A DNA stretch of 64,000 bases, taken from Devosia sp. GTDB taxonomy: Bacteria; Pseudomonadota; Alphaproteobacteria; Rhizobiales; Devosiaceae. Where the stretch lies: assembly GCA_016713105.1 (NCBI GenBank), contig JADJPS010000017.1:496001-560000 (forward strand), in the 5' to 3' direction. Each line of letters starts with the position of its first letter. Position 1 is the stretch's first letter. The notes below the pieces were generated by a model. The model saw only the letters and a program-made list of their open reading frames with translations. It made no database searches and was not told where the DNA came from. Shown here one piece after another: positions 18,019 through 27,654 of this stretch. The position numbers were made by a program, and so were the translations under genes.

Positions 18019-19260
18019 TTACTTGTTGGCGGCGATGATGCCGTCGATCTCGGCGGCAGCGGCGTCGAGTGTCGCCTTGATCTCGCCCTCGCCGAGGTAG
18101 ATCTTCTGCAGCGCGTTCGAGGTCACCGCGGCGATCTCTTCCCAGCCCGGAATGACCGGTGCAAAGCGGGCGTCTGGCAGCAGAGCCGCAAAGGCCTTGA
18201 GGTCGGCATTGTCGGCAAAGGCCGGCGAGGCGGCGACCTCCTTGTTGACCGGCAGGAAGCCCTCGCCGCCGGTGAACTCGGCACGCAGCGGGGTCGTGAA
18301 GATATAGTCGAGGAACTTCCAGGCGGTGTCCTTGTTCTGGCTGTTCTCGAACATGATGATCGAGTCGGTCACGCCATAGGTGCCGCGAGCGCCGTCGGGG
18401 CCGGCCGGGATGGCGGTGACACCATACTGCAGGTCCGGCGCCTCGTCCTTGATCTGGCTGGACAGGAACGGGGCGGTGATCATCATGCCGACGCGTCCCT
18501 GCTTGAACAGGTTCTGCACGTCTTCGCGGTTGAGCGAGGTGACGCCCGGCTCGGTCAGCCCCTCGTCGATCAGCGACTTGTAGAGTTCGGCCGCCTGGTA
18601 GGCAGCATCGGTGTCGAGACCCGAGGTGCCGTCGGCGTCGATCAGGTTGCCGCCGTAGGACCAGAACGCGTAGTAGAAGTACACGTCGGTCTCGATTTCC
18701 TTGCCCTGCATGCCGTAGGCATAGACGTCGCCGCCGATCGCCTTGATCTTGGCGGCAGCGCCCTTCAGGTCTTCCCAGGTGGCCGGGGGCTCGGCGACGC
18801 CGGCCTGCTCGAACAGGGACTTGTTGTAGTACATGGCGCGGGCCGAGGCCGCGATCGGCAGGCCGTAGGTCTTGCCGTCCATCACCGAGGGGGAGAGGAA
18901 GGTGTCGATGAAGCGGCCCTTGAACTCGTCCGTGATATAGCCATCCAGCGGGGCAGCAACGCCCTGGCTCACATAATCGATCAGCCAGCGGGTGCCGATG
19001 ATGGCGAGGTCGGCATTGGCACCGCCCGAGATGTCGGTCGTCAGCTTCTGCTGCAGCACATCCCACGGCACGACCTCGATCTGGATGTCGGTGCCGGGAT
19101 TGGCGGCTTCGAATGCGGTTGCGGCCTTCTCGAAATACGGGCCGGTCTTGGAACTGTACTCGGCGACGGTCACCCGCACCGTCTGGGCGTAGGCGGCGCT
19201 GGCCAGCGCGATGGCGGCCACGCTGCCGACGGCAGCGACTTTCAACCAATGCAACGACAT
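18019..19260 (-). CDS. ABC transporter sugar-type substrate-binding protein (family 1)
   Basis: 413 residues with a signal peptide (hydrophobic residues 7-22, cleavage at AAYAQT). The mature protein has the extracellular solute-binding family 1 pattern: TVAEYSSKTGPYFEKAATAFEAANPG near the start, then the LPIAASARAMYYNKSLFEQAG hinge region and TYGVTDSIIMFENSQNKDTAWKF. It captures the substrate in the periplasm for the two permeases downstream. It heads the minus-strand operon, divergent from the ATPase gene at 19442. The intergenic stretch of 181 bases carries possible regulator sites. Confidence 0.93.
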   Translation of the reverse strand: MSLHWLKVAAVGSVAAIALASAAYAQTVRVTVAEYSSKTGPYFEKAATAFEAANPGTDIQIEVVPWDVLQQKLTTDISGGANADLAIIGTRWLIDYVSQGVAAPLDGYITDEFKGRFIDTFLSPSVMDGKTYGLPIAASARAMYYNKSLFEQAGVAEPPATWEDLKGAAAKIKAIGGDVYAYGMQGKEIETDVYFYYAFWSYGGNLIDADGTSGLDTDAAYQAAELYKSLIDEGLTEPGVTSLNREDVQNLFKQGRVGMMITAPFLSSQIKDEAPDLQYGVTAIPAGPDGARGTYGVTDSIIMFENSQNKDTAWKFLDYIFTTPLRAEFTGGEGFLPVNKEVAASPAFADNADLKAFAALLPDARFAPVIPGWEEIAAVTSNALQKIYLGEGEIKATLDAAAAEIDGIIAANK

Positions 19261-19363
19261 GATCTTCCCTTCCAGGTTCTTGCGGGCGTGAGGGACCCGC
19301 GACGAACGCCGGCACCCATCACCCCTGTGCGGTAGATTTTTTCATATTCGCGGCTCTTTCAAG

Positions 19364-19399
19364 CGAAATGTGACATTCGTGTTGCTTTATTACATTTCG
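19364..19399. promoter_or_regulatory. Inverted repeat in the divergent transporter promoter, candidate RpiR operator
   Basis: CGAAATGT (19364-19371) is matched by its complement ACATTTCG at 19392-19399, and a further near-copy ACATTCG stands at 19373-19379, so the first site alone is close to a palindrome around one central base. The element sits between the divergent starts of the binding-protein gene and the ATPase gene, whose operon also encodes an RpiR-type regulator. Assignment as its operator is inference. Confidence 0.45.
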
Positions 19400-19441
19400 A
19401 GGCTAGCCTGTTGTCAGCTGTCACGCGACCGGAGGTCCGCC

Positions 19442-20530
19442 ATGGCCGAACTCAGCCTGCGCAACATTGCCAAGCGCTATGGCAGTACAACCGTGCTGGA
19501 GAACGTCTCGCTCGATGTCGCCGACGGGGAGTTCATCGTGCTGGTCGGACCCTCCGGCTGTGGCAAGTCCACCCTGTTGCGCATGATCGCGGGGCTCGAG
19601 GAAATCTCGGGGGGCGACCTCGATATCGGGGGCCGGCGCACCAACGACGTGCCGCCGCAGAAGCGCGACATCTCGATGGTGTTCCAATCCTACGCGCTGT
19701 TCCCGCACATGAATGTCAGGAACAACATAACCTTCGGGCCCAGGGTGCGGCGCGAACCGACGGCGGCGACGGAGGCGGCCCTCGAGCGTGCCGCGACGAT
19801 CCTCAACCTCGGCGACTATCTGGGCCGGACCCCCGGTCAGCTCTCCGGCGGACAGCGCCAGCGCGTCGCCATGGGACGCTCGATAGTGCGCAACCCCAAG
19901 GTCTTCCTGTTCGATGAGCCGCTCAGCAATCTCGATGCCAAGCTCAGGGTGCAGATGCGCACCGAGATCAAGGCGCTGCACCAGAAGCTCGGCACCACCA
20001 TCGTCTATGTGACCCACGACCAGATCGAGGCCATGACCATGGCCGACCGCATCGTGGTGATGAATGCCGGCCATATCGAGCAGATCGGCTCGCCGCTCGA
20101 GTTGTACGACAAGCCGGCCAACGTCTTCGTCGCGAGCTTCATCGGCTCGCCTGCCATGAGCTTCATTTCGGGGACCTATCACCCCCGCGATATCGGCGCC
20201 GTGGTCGAACTGGCTGACGGGGCGCTGCTGCCGGTGCATCCGGTGAGTGCGCCGGACGGCGCCGCGGTGGAGGTGGGCATAAGGCCCGAGAACTACCTGT
20301 TCACCGACAACGGCCCGCTGCAGCTGGTCGTCGAGGTGGTGGAGCCCACCGGCCCCGAGACCCACGTATTCGGGCGGATGGCGGGCAAGGAGGTGCGCTG
20401 CGTCTTCCGCATCCGGTTGGACCCGGCCCTGGGCAGCACGCTGCAACTCGGCGCGGCGCCCGACCATATCCACCTGTTCGACGCCACCAGCGGCAAGAGG
20501 CTCACGAGCGCGAGCAGCGAACGGCCGTGA
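19442..20530 (+). CDS. ugpC: ABC transporter ATP-binding protein (MalK/UgpC family)
   Basis: 362 residues; energises the family 1 importer encoded divergently. Walker A GPSGCGKST at 36-44, Q-loop MVFQSYALFPHM, signature LSGGQRQRVAMGR, Walker B VFLFDEPLSNLDA and the H-loop VYVTHD are all intact. The C-terminal TOBE/OB domain (from about 240, including VGIRPENYLF) is the MalK-type regulatory domain. The ATG has GGAGG upstream; a longer frame to 19370 is unlikely. Its last four bases overlap the GTG start of the rpiR gene. The ugpC symbol denotes the family; the substrate need not be glycerol phosphate. Confidence 0.92.
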   Translation: MAELSLRNIAKRYGSTTVLENVSLDVADGEFIVLVGPSGCGKSTLLRMIAGLEEISGGDLDIGGRRTNDVPPQKRDISMVFQSYALFPHMNVRNNITFGPRVRREPTAATEAALERAATILNLGDYLGRTPGQLSGGQRQRVAMGRSIVRNPKVFLFDEPLSNLDAKLRVQMRTEIKALHQKLGTTIVYVTHDQIEAMTMADRIVVMNAGHIEQIGSPLELYDKPANVFVASFIGSPAMSFISGTYHPRDIGAVVELADGALLPVHPVSAPDGAAVEVGIRPENYLFTDNGPLQLVVEVVEPTGPETHVFGRMAGKEVRCVFRIRLDPALGSTLQLGAAPDHIHLFDATSGKRLTSASSERP

Positions 20531-21444
20531 GACGGAGCGATGCCACGATTGTCGACGACGGCCGGCGTATCGACATCATTGCACGCCTGCGCTCGCGACT
20601 GGGGAAGGGGCATCGGGCCGAGGCCCAACTGATCGAATGCATCCTCGCGGACCTGCACTTTGCCACCACCGCTGCGATCGGCGGGATTGCACGGCGGGCC
20701 CAGGTCAGCGAGCCCACGGTGACGCGCCTCGCGCGCTCGCTGGGCTTTCACAACACGAGGGACATGAAGGTGCACCTGGCGCAGGCTCTCGCCACCGGTG
20801 GGGCCTACCTGCGGGCGCACGAATCGAACTCGGAAGGCCAGCACAGCTCCAACCAGGTGGTCGCGACCATCTGCGGACGGGCCCATGCCGCCCTTGACCT
20901 GATGAGCGTCGCGCTGGCGCAGCTCGACCTGACGGCACTGGGGGAACTGATCGCCGGGGCCTCCCGCGTCATCTGCTACGGCACAGGCGGCAACTCCTCG
21001 ATGGCAGCGGCCGAGCTGCAGAACCGCCTGTTCCGGCTGGGGCTCAACTCCAACGCCTATGCGGATCCGCAGCTGCAGTCGATGAGCGCCTCGGTGGTCG
21101 ACGGGCGCTCGGTCATCGTGGCGTTCTCGACGTCGGGGCGCGCCCGGTCGGTGCTCGAGGCGGTGGCTGTCGCCCGCCAGTATGACGCGGTCTGCATCGG
21201 CGTGACCGCCCCGGATTCCCCGCTCGCCAGGGCCGTGCAGCACCTCGTCCCGTTCGTCTTCGAGGAAGACCAGAACCTCTACAAGCCCTCCTCGTCGCGC
21301 TTTGCCATGCTGGCAGTCGTCGATATCCTCGCCATGGCCGCCGCCGAAGCGATCGGGCCCGACGTGCTGGAGCTGCTGCGGCGGGTGCGGCAGAGCCTTG
21401 CGGCGATCCGCTCCGATGGTCCGATGCAGCCGATCGGTGATTGA
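20527..21444 (+). CDS. RpiR/MurR family transcriptional regulator with SIS domain
   Basis: 305 residues from a GTG that overlaps the preceding stop (GTGA). The N-terminal HTH_6 domain (about 10-85) contains AAIGGIARRAQVSEPTVTRLARSLGF, and the C-terminal SIS domain (about 130-270) has GASRVICYGTGGNSS and VIVAFSTSGRARS, the sugar-phosphate-binding fold. Regulators of this family sense phosphorylated sugars. Coupled translation with the ATPase gene suggests it controls the adjacent ABC importer and M81 operon, probably through sites in the 19261-19441 gap. Confidence 0.92.
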   Translation: MRRSDATIVDDGRRIDIIARLRSRLGKGHRAEAQLIECILADLHFATTAAIGGIARRAQVSEPTVTRLARSLGFHNTRDMKVHLAQALATGGAYLRAHESNSEGQHSSNQVVATICGRAHAALDLMSVALAQLDLTALGELIAGASRVICYGTGGNSSMAAAELQNRLFRLGLNSNAYADPQLQSMSASVVDGRSVIVAFSTSGRARSVLEAVAVARQYDAVCIGVTAPDSPLARAVQHLVPFVFEEDQNLYKPSSSRFAMLAVVDILAMAAAEAIGPDVLELLRRVRQSLAAIRSDGPMQPIGD

Positions 21445-21534
21445 TCGGGGCGCGACACCATGGCCCGCTTGCTGGCTCCGGCCGGGTTCCGCTAGGGTTT
21501 CCGGCATCAGGGTCCCGACCGGGAGTATCGCCGG

Positions 21535-23898
21535 GTGCCGAGCGGCGACGTCATCCAGTTCTCCGCCGACGCCCGCCCGCCGGGCCTGGACTTCGATGTC
21601 CCGCGCCGTCGCCTGCTCGAGCGGATCCTTGCCACGGCGTCGCCGATCGTGGTTCTCGACGCGCCCGCCGGGCTGGGCAAGTCAGTGCTGCTGCAACAAC
21701 TCGGGCGACAACTCGGGATAGCGGTCTGCCGCGGCCCGCTGCCTGATGCCGAGGGGCCCCTGCTGCTCTGGGACTTCGTTGACGAGGGAGGTCCGTCGCG
21801 GCTTCCGGAGGCGTTCCTGGCGGGGGAGCGACGCCTCGTCGTCGCCAAGCGCCCGCAACAGGAGTTGCACGGTCTGGCGCGAGCGATGGCGTACGGGCGA
21901 GTCCTGCGCCTCACCGAAGCGGATCTCCGCTTCACCCTCGAGGACCTCGCGTCGCACATGTCGCCGCGTTCCGCTCGACGGGTTCTCGAGCGGACCGGCG
22001 GCTGGCCGATGCTCTTGGGGGCAACGGCGCTGGACGGATCGGTACTGGATGCCTTCCTGCGCGAAGAGGTGCTGGCGCCCCTCAGTTCGAACGAGCTGTT
22101 CGACCTGTGCGACCGCATCAGTCTGGAGCCGACACCCGACCCAGGCGCACCGGCGCTGCCGACGGCGTTGCGCGAGCCCTTGACACGATCGCTGAACGCC
22201 ATCCTCGCTACCCGCGCGAACGATCCGGCCCAGGCACGGATCATTGCGGCAGTCCATGATCGGCGCGGTGAGATCACGGAGGCAATTCTCTGCTATCAGC
22301 GCGCCGGCTGCTTTGATGAGGCGCTCGAGGCCTTCGAGCGGGGCTGGGGCCGCTTCTACCTCTATCACTTCGGCCCGGAGGCGTTCGCAAGGGTGCTTTC
22401 GGGCTTCCCGGAGACCTTTGCCCAAGGCAATGACACGCTCGTCATGAGCCTGGCCATGCAGGCCCTCAAGAGCGGCGAGATCGCCAGGGCACGGCGCCTG
22501 ATCGCCGATCGGTTCGGTCCGCAGGTCAATGACCTCGGCACCGTGTTCGAGGAGCGCGGCCGCTACAGCACGGACTTCCTGGCCTTCCGCGTGATCATGA
22601 TGATCTACGAGGACTACCAGCTGACCGACGAGCTGTTCGCGCTGGTCTTCGACATGTTCCAGTACTTCCCCGTCGAAGACCACCTGGTTCGGGGCAGCTT
22701 CTACAATTCGGTGCTCGAGTTCTACATCCGACGGCGCCGGTTCGCCGCTGCCGAGGACGTGGCCAATCATGCGCTCCATCACTACGAGCAGGCCGGCGCC
22801 CCGATGCTGGCCTTCTACATCAGCCTGCACCGGGCCCTCATCCACCTGATGATGGGCGATGCCCTGACGGCGAGGCGGCATGCCGGCGAGGCCGAGACCT
22901 ACCTCGCCAGCGTCAGGTTCGACAGTCCCGGTGACTGGCGGCTGCTCGGCCTCCTGCGCGCCTGCATCGACTACGAGGGCGGCAAGGCCGAACCGCTGGC
23001 CCGCTTCCTCAGCACGCAGCTCGATGACTTCGTGCATGGCGAGATCTGGCCGAGCCTCATCGAGTTTGCCCTGCAGTATGGCAGCCAGGCCCTGAGCGAA
23101 CACTTCTCGACCATCGCGGCACGCAGCTTCCTCGATCGCTGGCGGGTCTACCAGGTCCGCAACCGGCAGTTCGGCATGATGATCGAGATGCGCGAAGCGG
23201 CGATCCTGCAGAACGCCAACCGCTGGCAGGAGGCGGCCGAGAAACTGGCGACGGTCCCTTCGCGGATTACCCGCTCCTGGGTCGCCGCAGCAACCGACGA
23301 ACTCTCCCGCCTGCAGGATCGGGACGAGATCATGTTGTGCCTGTCGTGGCTTCGGCACCTCGTCAACGAGGCGCCGGCACGGGCGGGACTGGACCGACAG
23401 CTCGACGCCACGCTGGAGAACCTCAACCTGACCGGCCGCCAGCGGCTGAGCGTCGAGATCTGGCTGGCCTTCGTCAGCAAACGCCAGAGCAACCTGTCGC
23501 GCGCCAGGGCGCTCCTGCAGAAGGTGTTCGAGCAGGCCGCGCGTCTCGACGCCATCGCGCCGCTTGCCGAGGAGCGTCACTTCCTCAGCGAACTCATCGA
23601 ACACCAGCGCATCGGGCAGTATCTCGACAGCTCCACGCCGGTGCGGCAGGTGCTCCGGCGCCTGCGCGACGCCGGTCTGCCGAACTCCCCGCTCGGGGTG
23701 CAGAGCGGTCTGTCGCGACGGGAGACCAAGGTGCTCCTGATGATTGCGGAAGGTGCGTCGAACAAGTTCATCGCCAACGCCCTCGGCCTCAGCGAAGCCA
23801 CCGTCAAGTTCCACCTCGGCAATGTCTACCGCAAGCTCGGCTGTGGTCGACGTCGGGAGGCCATTGCGGCCGCCCGTGCCCTGGGACTGGTGCGCTGA
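21535..23898 (+). CDS. Large MalT-like LuxR-family regulator (ATP-binding)
   Basis: 787 residues from a GTG at 21535 with GGGAG upstream. A P-loop reads DAPAGLGKS at 42-50 in a STAND-type NTPase domain. A long helical, TPR-like middle section follows, and the C-terminal LuxR/GerE HTH is complete (LSRRETKVLLMIAEGASNKF, then LSEATVKFHLGNVYRKLG). This is the MalT / LAL architecture, in which inducer and ATP drive assembly on DNA. It is followed after 232 bases by the peptide ABC transporter operon on the same strand and is the best candidate for its activator; the inducer is unknown. Confidence 0.88.
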   Translation: MPSGDVIQFSADARPPGLDFDVPRRRLLERILATASPIVVLDAPAGLGKSVLLQQLGRQLGIAVCRGPLPDAEGPLLLWDFVDEGGPSRLPEAFLAGERRLVVAKRPQQELHGLARAMAYGRVLRLTEADLRFTLEDLASHMSPRSARRVLERTGGWPMLLGATALDGSVLDAFLREEVLAPLSSNELFDLCDRISLEPTPDPGAPALPTALREPLTRSLNAILATRANDPAQARIIAAVHDRRGEITEAILCYQRAGCFDEALEAFERGWGRFYLYHFGPEAFARVLSGFPETFAQGNDTLVMSLAMQALKSGEIARARRLIADRFGPQVNDLGTVFEERGRYSTDFLAFRVIMMIYEDYQLTDELFALVFDMFQYFPVEDHLVRGSFYNSVLEFYIRRRRFAAAEDVANHALHHYEQAGAPMLAFYISLHRALIHLMMGDALTARRHAGEAETYLASVRFDSPGDWRLLGLLRACIDYEGGKAEPLARFLSTQLDDFVHGEIWPSLIEFALQYGSQALSEHFSTIAARSFLDRWRVYQVRNRQFGMMIEMREAAILQNANRWQEAAEKLATVPSRITRSWVAAATDELSRLQDRDEIMLCLSWLRHLVNEAPARAGLDRQLDATLENLNLTGRQRLSVEIWLAFVSKRQSNLSRARALLQKVFEQAARLDAIAPLAEERHFLSELIEHQRIGQYLDSSTPVRQVLRRLRDAGLPNSPLGVQSGLSRRETKVLLMIAEGASNKFIANALGLSEATVKFHLGNVYRKLGCGRRREAIAAARALGLVR

Positions 23899-24130
23899 GC
23901 TGCTCAGGAAACCTAGCCATCTTGGGCAAAAACCTAGACTCCTGATGCCTTGAGCACGTTGTCTTGCTCGCGCGAAGCTATCCTTTCATCGGTTGACAAA
24001 GGCTGGATGGGCGTCCGGCGACCCGGCCCGGCCGACCGGTCGGCGTGCGGACCACCCAAAAGGCCAGATCGCTGCGGCATGGGGGCGCGGCAGCGGACAC
24101 CAGATACCCCGCGAAACGAAGGAAACGAGG

Positions 24131-25687
24131 ATGAAGACCCAAAGGCTCTTGCTTGCAACCGCGCTGTCCGCGCTGGCGTTCGGCGCCGCGCCGACCCTGG
24201 CGGCAAACGTCGTCACCATGAACACCGTGCAGATCTTCGGCACCATCGATCCGGCCAAGATCTCGGACTACACCGACTACATGGCCGCCGTGAACCTGTA
24301 TGACGGGCTGGTCTCGGTCGACTCGGGCGGCAACATCGTTCCGGAACTGGCCGAGAGCTGGTCCGTCTCGGACGACGCCAGGGAAGTCACCTACAAGCTG
24401 CGCGACGATGCGAAGTTCTCGGACGGCTCGCCGGTCGAGGCCAGCGACGTGGTCTACTCGGTGGAGCGGCTGCTGCGCATCAACCAGGGCCCCGCGAACC
24501 TGTTCGCCGACGTCCTGACGCCCGGCTCGGTCACCGCGGTGGATGCCAAGACGGTGAAGTTCGCCCTGTCCAAGACCTTCGCGCCGTTCCTGACCACCGT
24601 GCCCGCCATCATGATCCTCAACGAGGAGGTGGTGAAGGCCAACGCGGGCGACGACGACGGCCAGACCTGGCTCGCGACCAACGTGGCCGGTGCCGGCGCC
24701 TATTCGCTGAAGAGCTGGGACCGCGGCTCGCAGATGACCATCACCCGCAATCCGGACTACTACAAGGGCTTCGGCCCCGGCCCGATCGACGAGGTGCGCT
24801 GGATCATCACCAATGACGAGGCGACGGTGAAGTCCCTCGCCGCCTCCGGCGAATTGACGATGACCAGCCAATTCCAGTCGCCCGAGACCTACAAGGCGCT
24901 CGTCGACATGGGACGGTTCAACCTCGTCTCGGAGGACACCTCGACCGCGTTCTACCTCAAGCTCAACACCAAGGTGGCGCCGACCGACGATGTTCATATC
25001 CGTCGTGCTCTGGCGCTGGCAACGGACTATGACACCATCCGTGAGGTGATCTTCCCGGGTGGTGTGCTGTCGACGCCGCTGCCGAAGGCGTTTGCAGCCT
25101 TTCACGCCGACGACATCCCCGAGCCCAAGTACGACCTCGAGGCGGCCAAGGCGGAGATCGCGCAGTCGAAATACGCGGGCCAGCCGATCCCGATCACGCT
25201 GGGCTACGTCGCCGGGACCAAGTTCGAGGAGGAAATCAGCCTGCTGCTGCAGGCCAATCTCGAGCAACTCGGCTTTGTCGTGACCCAGCAGGCCGACCCG
25301 TGGAATGTCATCACCGAGAAGGCCGCCAAGATCGAGACGTCGCCGGCCGTCAACCAGATCTTCTTCGGCCCGACCTACCCATCGCCCGACTCGATGTTCT
25401 TCACCCAGTACCATTCCAAGGCCGCCGGCACCTGGGCGTCGATGGAGTGGCTGCAGGATGGCGAAATCGACGCACTGATCGACGAGGCCCGCGGCACCGG
25501 CGATCCGGCCAGGCAGGCCGAGATCTACAAGGCGCTGCAGCACAAGCTGGTCGAGGCCCAGCCCGACGTGTTCCTGCTGACGCAGACGGTGCAGCACGCC
25601 ATGGACAAGTGCCTCACCGGCTTCAAGCCGGTGCCGATGCAGTCGTTCGATTACGACTTCGTGCGCTACAGCTGGACCTGCTCGTAA
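24131..25687 (+). CDS. ABC transporter peptide/nickel-type substrate-binding protein (family 5)
   Basis: 518 residues. A signal peptide (hydrophobic residues 6-22, cleavage at TLAAN) exports it. Family 5 features include NLYDGLVSVDSGGNIVPELA and SWSVSDDAREVTYKLRDDAK, with FSDGSPVEASDVVYSVER. Members bind oligopeptides, nickel, glutathione or opines. The ATG has AGGAAACGAGG upstream; the 46 extra codons in the frame are not convincing. It heads a five-gene importer operon (binding protein, two permeases, two ATPases) that runs into catabolic genes. Confidence 0.92.
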   Translation: MKTQRLLLATALSALAFGAAPTLAANVVTMNTVQIFGTIDPAKISDYTDYMAAVNLYDGLVSVDSGGNIVPELAESWSVSDDAREVTYKLRDDAKFSDGSPVEASDVVYSVERLLRINQGPANLFADVLTPGSVTAVDAKTVKFALSKTFAPFLTTVPAIMILNEEVVKANAGDDDGQTWLATNVAGAGAYSLKSWDRGSQMTITRNPDYYKGFGPGPIDEVRWIITNDEATVKSLAASGELTMTSQFQSPETYKALVDMGRFNLVSEDTSTAFYLKLNTKVAPTDDVHIRRALALATDYDTIREVIFPGGVLSTPLPKAFAAFHADDIPEPKYDLEAAKAEIAQSKYAGQPIPITLGYVAGTKFEEEISLLLQANLEQLGFVVTQQADPWNVITEKAAKIETSPAVNQIFFGPTYPSPDSMFFTQYHSKAAGTWASMEWLQDGEIDALIDEARGTGDPARQAEIYKALQHKLVEAQPDVFLLTQTVQHAMDKCLTGFKPVPMQSFDYDFVRYSWTCS

Positions 25688-25694
25688 GGCCCGC

Positions 25695-25721
25695 GGCTCC
25701 CCGGCCCCGCGCCGGGGAGCC
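25695..25721 (+). other. Stable hairpin between binding-protein and permease genes
   Basis: A perfect 10-bp stem (GGCTCCCCGG/CCGGGGAGCC) with a 7-base loop starts seven bases after the binding-protein stop. There is no T run, so it is more likely to stabilise the upstream mRNA or to attenuate partially than to terminate fully. This fits the usual excess of binding protein over permease. Confidence 0.55.
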
Positions 25722-25747
25722 ATTCCTCATTTCCCGGGTTCCCGCAC

Positions 25748-26770
25748 TTGGAATTCCTGCTCTTCCTCGTTCGCCGCATCCTGTGGTCGCTGCTCGTGCT
25801 CGTCGGCCTGTCGATGGTCATCTTCGCCATCGCCCGCGTCGTCCCGGGCGATCCGGCCCGGATGGCGCTCGGGCCGACGGCCACGCAGGAGCAAGTGAGC
25901 GACCTGCGCGAGAAGCTCGGGCTCAACCGGCCGATCGTCGAGCAGTACGGGCTGTTCGTGGCCGGGCTGGCTCGAGGCGACCTGGGCCGTTCGCTGCTGA
26001 CCGAACGGCCGGTGAATGACGACATCCGGAGCACCTTCGCAGCAACGTTCGAGCTGGTGCTCGTCACCATCACCATCGCGTTCCTGCTGGGCGTGCCGCT
26101 GGGGGTTGCCGCAGCGCGCTGGAAGGACCGCTGGCCGGACAACCTGGTGCGGATCCTTGCGATCTTCTGCGCGGTGACGCCGAGTTTCTTTCTGGCGCTG
26201 CTGCTGCAGATCCTCGCCGGCTACGTGCTGCACATCCTCCCCACCACTGGCCGGATGCCCCACAATATCGACTTCGTTGCCGACATCACCGGCCTGATGA
26301 CGGTGGATGGCCTGCTGAAGGGCCGTCTCGACGTGCTCGGCGAGGCTTTCCGCTACCTGCTGCTGCCCTCGCTGGCGCTCGCCGCTGCGACGATGGGCCA
26401 GATCGCGCGCATCACGCGCTCGTCGATGATCGATGTCGCGAGCCAGGACTACATCGAGGCGAGCCGCGCCTTCGGCGTGCCCGAGCCGGTCCGCGTGTTC
26501 AAGTACATGCTGCGCCCCAGCTTCGTGCCGCCGCTCACCATCCTCGGCCTCGAGTTTGCATCGCTGATCGGCAACGCCTTCGTGGTCGAACTGGTGTTCG
26601 CCTGGCCTGGCATGGCGGCCTACGGCATCCGTACGATCCTCCAGAAGGACCTCAACGCCGTGATGGGCGTGGTGATGGTCTCGGGCGTGTTCTTCGTGCT
26701 CGTCAACCTCGTCATCGACGTGCTGGTGGGCTTCGTCGATCCGCGCATCCGCATCCGGGGAGCGCGCTGA
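25748..26770 (+). CDS. ABC transporter permease (DppB/OppB-like)
   Basis: 340 residues with an N-terminal helix typical of DppB (LFLVRRILWSLLVLVGLSMV) followed by RVVPGDPARMALGP and the inner-membrane core. The EAA loop is EASRAFGVPEPVRVFKYMLRP. The start is taken as the TTG at 25748 because the frame is blocked further upstream and the conserved N-terminal helix begins at once; no good ribosome-binding site precedes it, so the start is the weakest point of the call. The stop and the next start share one base (TGATG). Confidence 0.9.
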   Translation: MEFLLFLVRRILWSLLVLVGLSMVIFAIARVVPGDPARMALGPTATQEQVSDLREKLGLNRPIVEQYGLFVAGLARGDLGRSLLTERPVNDDIRSTFAATFELVLVTITIAFLLGVPLGVAAARWKDRWPDNLVRILAIFCAVTPSFFLALLLQILAGYVLHILPTTGRMPHNIDFVADITGLMTVDGLLKGRLDVLGEAFRYLLLPSLALAAATMGQIARITRSSMIDVASQDYIEASRAFGVPEPVRVFKYMLRPSFVPPLTILGLEFASLIGNAFVVELVFAWPGMAAYGIRTILQKDLNAVMGVVMVSGVFFVLVNLVIDVLVGFVDPRIRIRGAR

Positions 26771-27654
26771 TGGTGGACGTCGCCAGCGAGACCCCGGTCC
26801 GGCGCATCTCCAACGCCTACCAGAACTGGTATCGTTTTTCGCGCAATCCGACCGCGGTGATCGGCGCGCTGATCGTCACCCTCGTCGTGCTCGCCGCCAT
26901 CCTCGCGCCCTGGATCACGCCCTATCCGGAGCATGTCGGCGCGGTGGTCAACTTCCGGGCGCGCCACCTGCCGCCCTCGGCCGAGTACTGGTTCGGCACC
27001 GACAATGTCGGCCGTGACATCTTCACCCGCGTCATCTTCGGGCTGCGCATCTCGCTGCTCTTGGCCCTGGTCGTGCTCGGTACCGCCGTGCCGATCGGGA
27101 CGATGCTGGGGCTGCTGGCCGGCTATTTCGGCGGCTGGGTCGAAATCGTCATCATGCGGCTGACCGATATTGCCCTCGCCATTCCACCGCTCGTCATGGC
27201 GCTGGCCGTGACCGCGGTGCTGTCGCCCGACCTCGTCAACTCGATGCTGGCGATTGCGGCACTGTGGTGGACCTGGCACACCCGCCTCATCTACTCGATC
27301 ACGCGCCAGTTGCGGACGCAGGAGTTCGTCGAGGCGGCCGAAACGCTCGGCGCGAGCAAGTTCCACATCCTGTTCCGCGAAATCCTGCCCAATTGCGTCT
27401 CGGCCCTCTCGGTCAAGACCTCGCTGGACGCCGGCTTCGTCATCCTCGTCGGCGCTTCGCTGAGTTTTCTTGGCCTCGGCATCCAGCCGCCGACCCCCGA
27501 CCTCGGCACCATGGTGGCATCCGGCTCGGCATTCCTGCCGGACTACTGGTGGGAATCGGTGCTGCCCGGCTGCGCCATCCTCGTCGTCGCGCTCGGCTTC
27601 AACCTGCTCGGCGATGGCCTGCGCGACCTGTTCGACGTTGAGGACGTCCGATGA
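26770..27654 (+). CDS. ABC transporter permease (DppC/OppC-like)
   Basis: 294 residues. The N-terminal cytoplasmic segment and first helix (NPTAVIGALIVTLVVLAAIL), the WFGTDNVGRDIFTRVIFG motif characteristic of DppC, and the EAA loop EAAETLGASKFHILFREILP are all present. It pairs with the DppB-like subunit encoded upstream and overlaps the following ATPase gene by four bases (ATGA). Confidence 0.93.
   Translation: MVDVASETPVRRISNAYQNWYRFSRNPTAVIGALIVTLVVLAAILAPWITPYPEHVGAVVNFRARHLPPSAEYWFGTDNVGRDIFTRVIFGLRISLLLALVVLGTAVPIGTMLGLLAGYFGGWVEIVIMRLTDIALAIPPLVMALAVTAVLSPDLVNSMLAIAALWWTWHTRLIYSITRQLRTQEFVEAAETLGASKFHILFREILPNCVSALSVKTSLDAGFVILVGASLSFLGLGIQPPTPDLGTMVASGSAFLPDYWWESVLPGCAILVVALGFNLLGDGLRDLFDVEDVR

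Noticed and set aside
21682..23814. 710-residue minus-strand frame
   Set aside because: Antisense to the MalT-like regulator; no recognisable motif.
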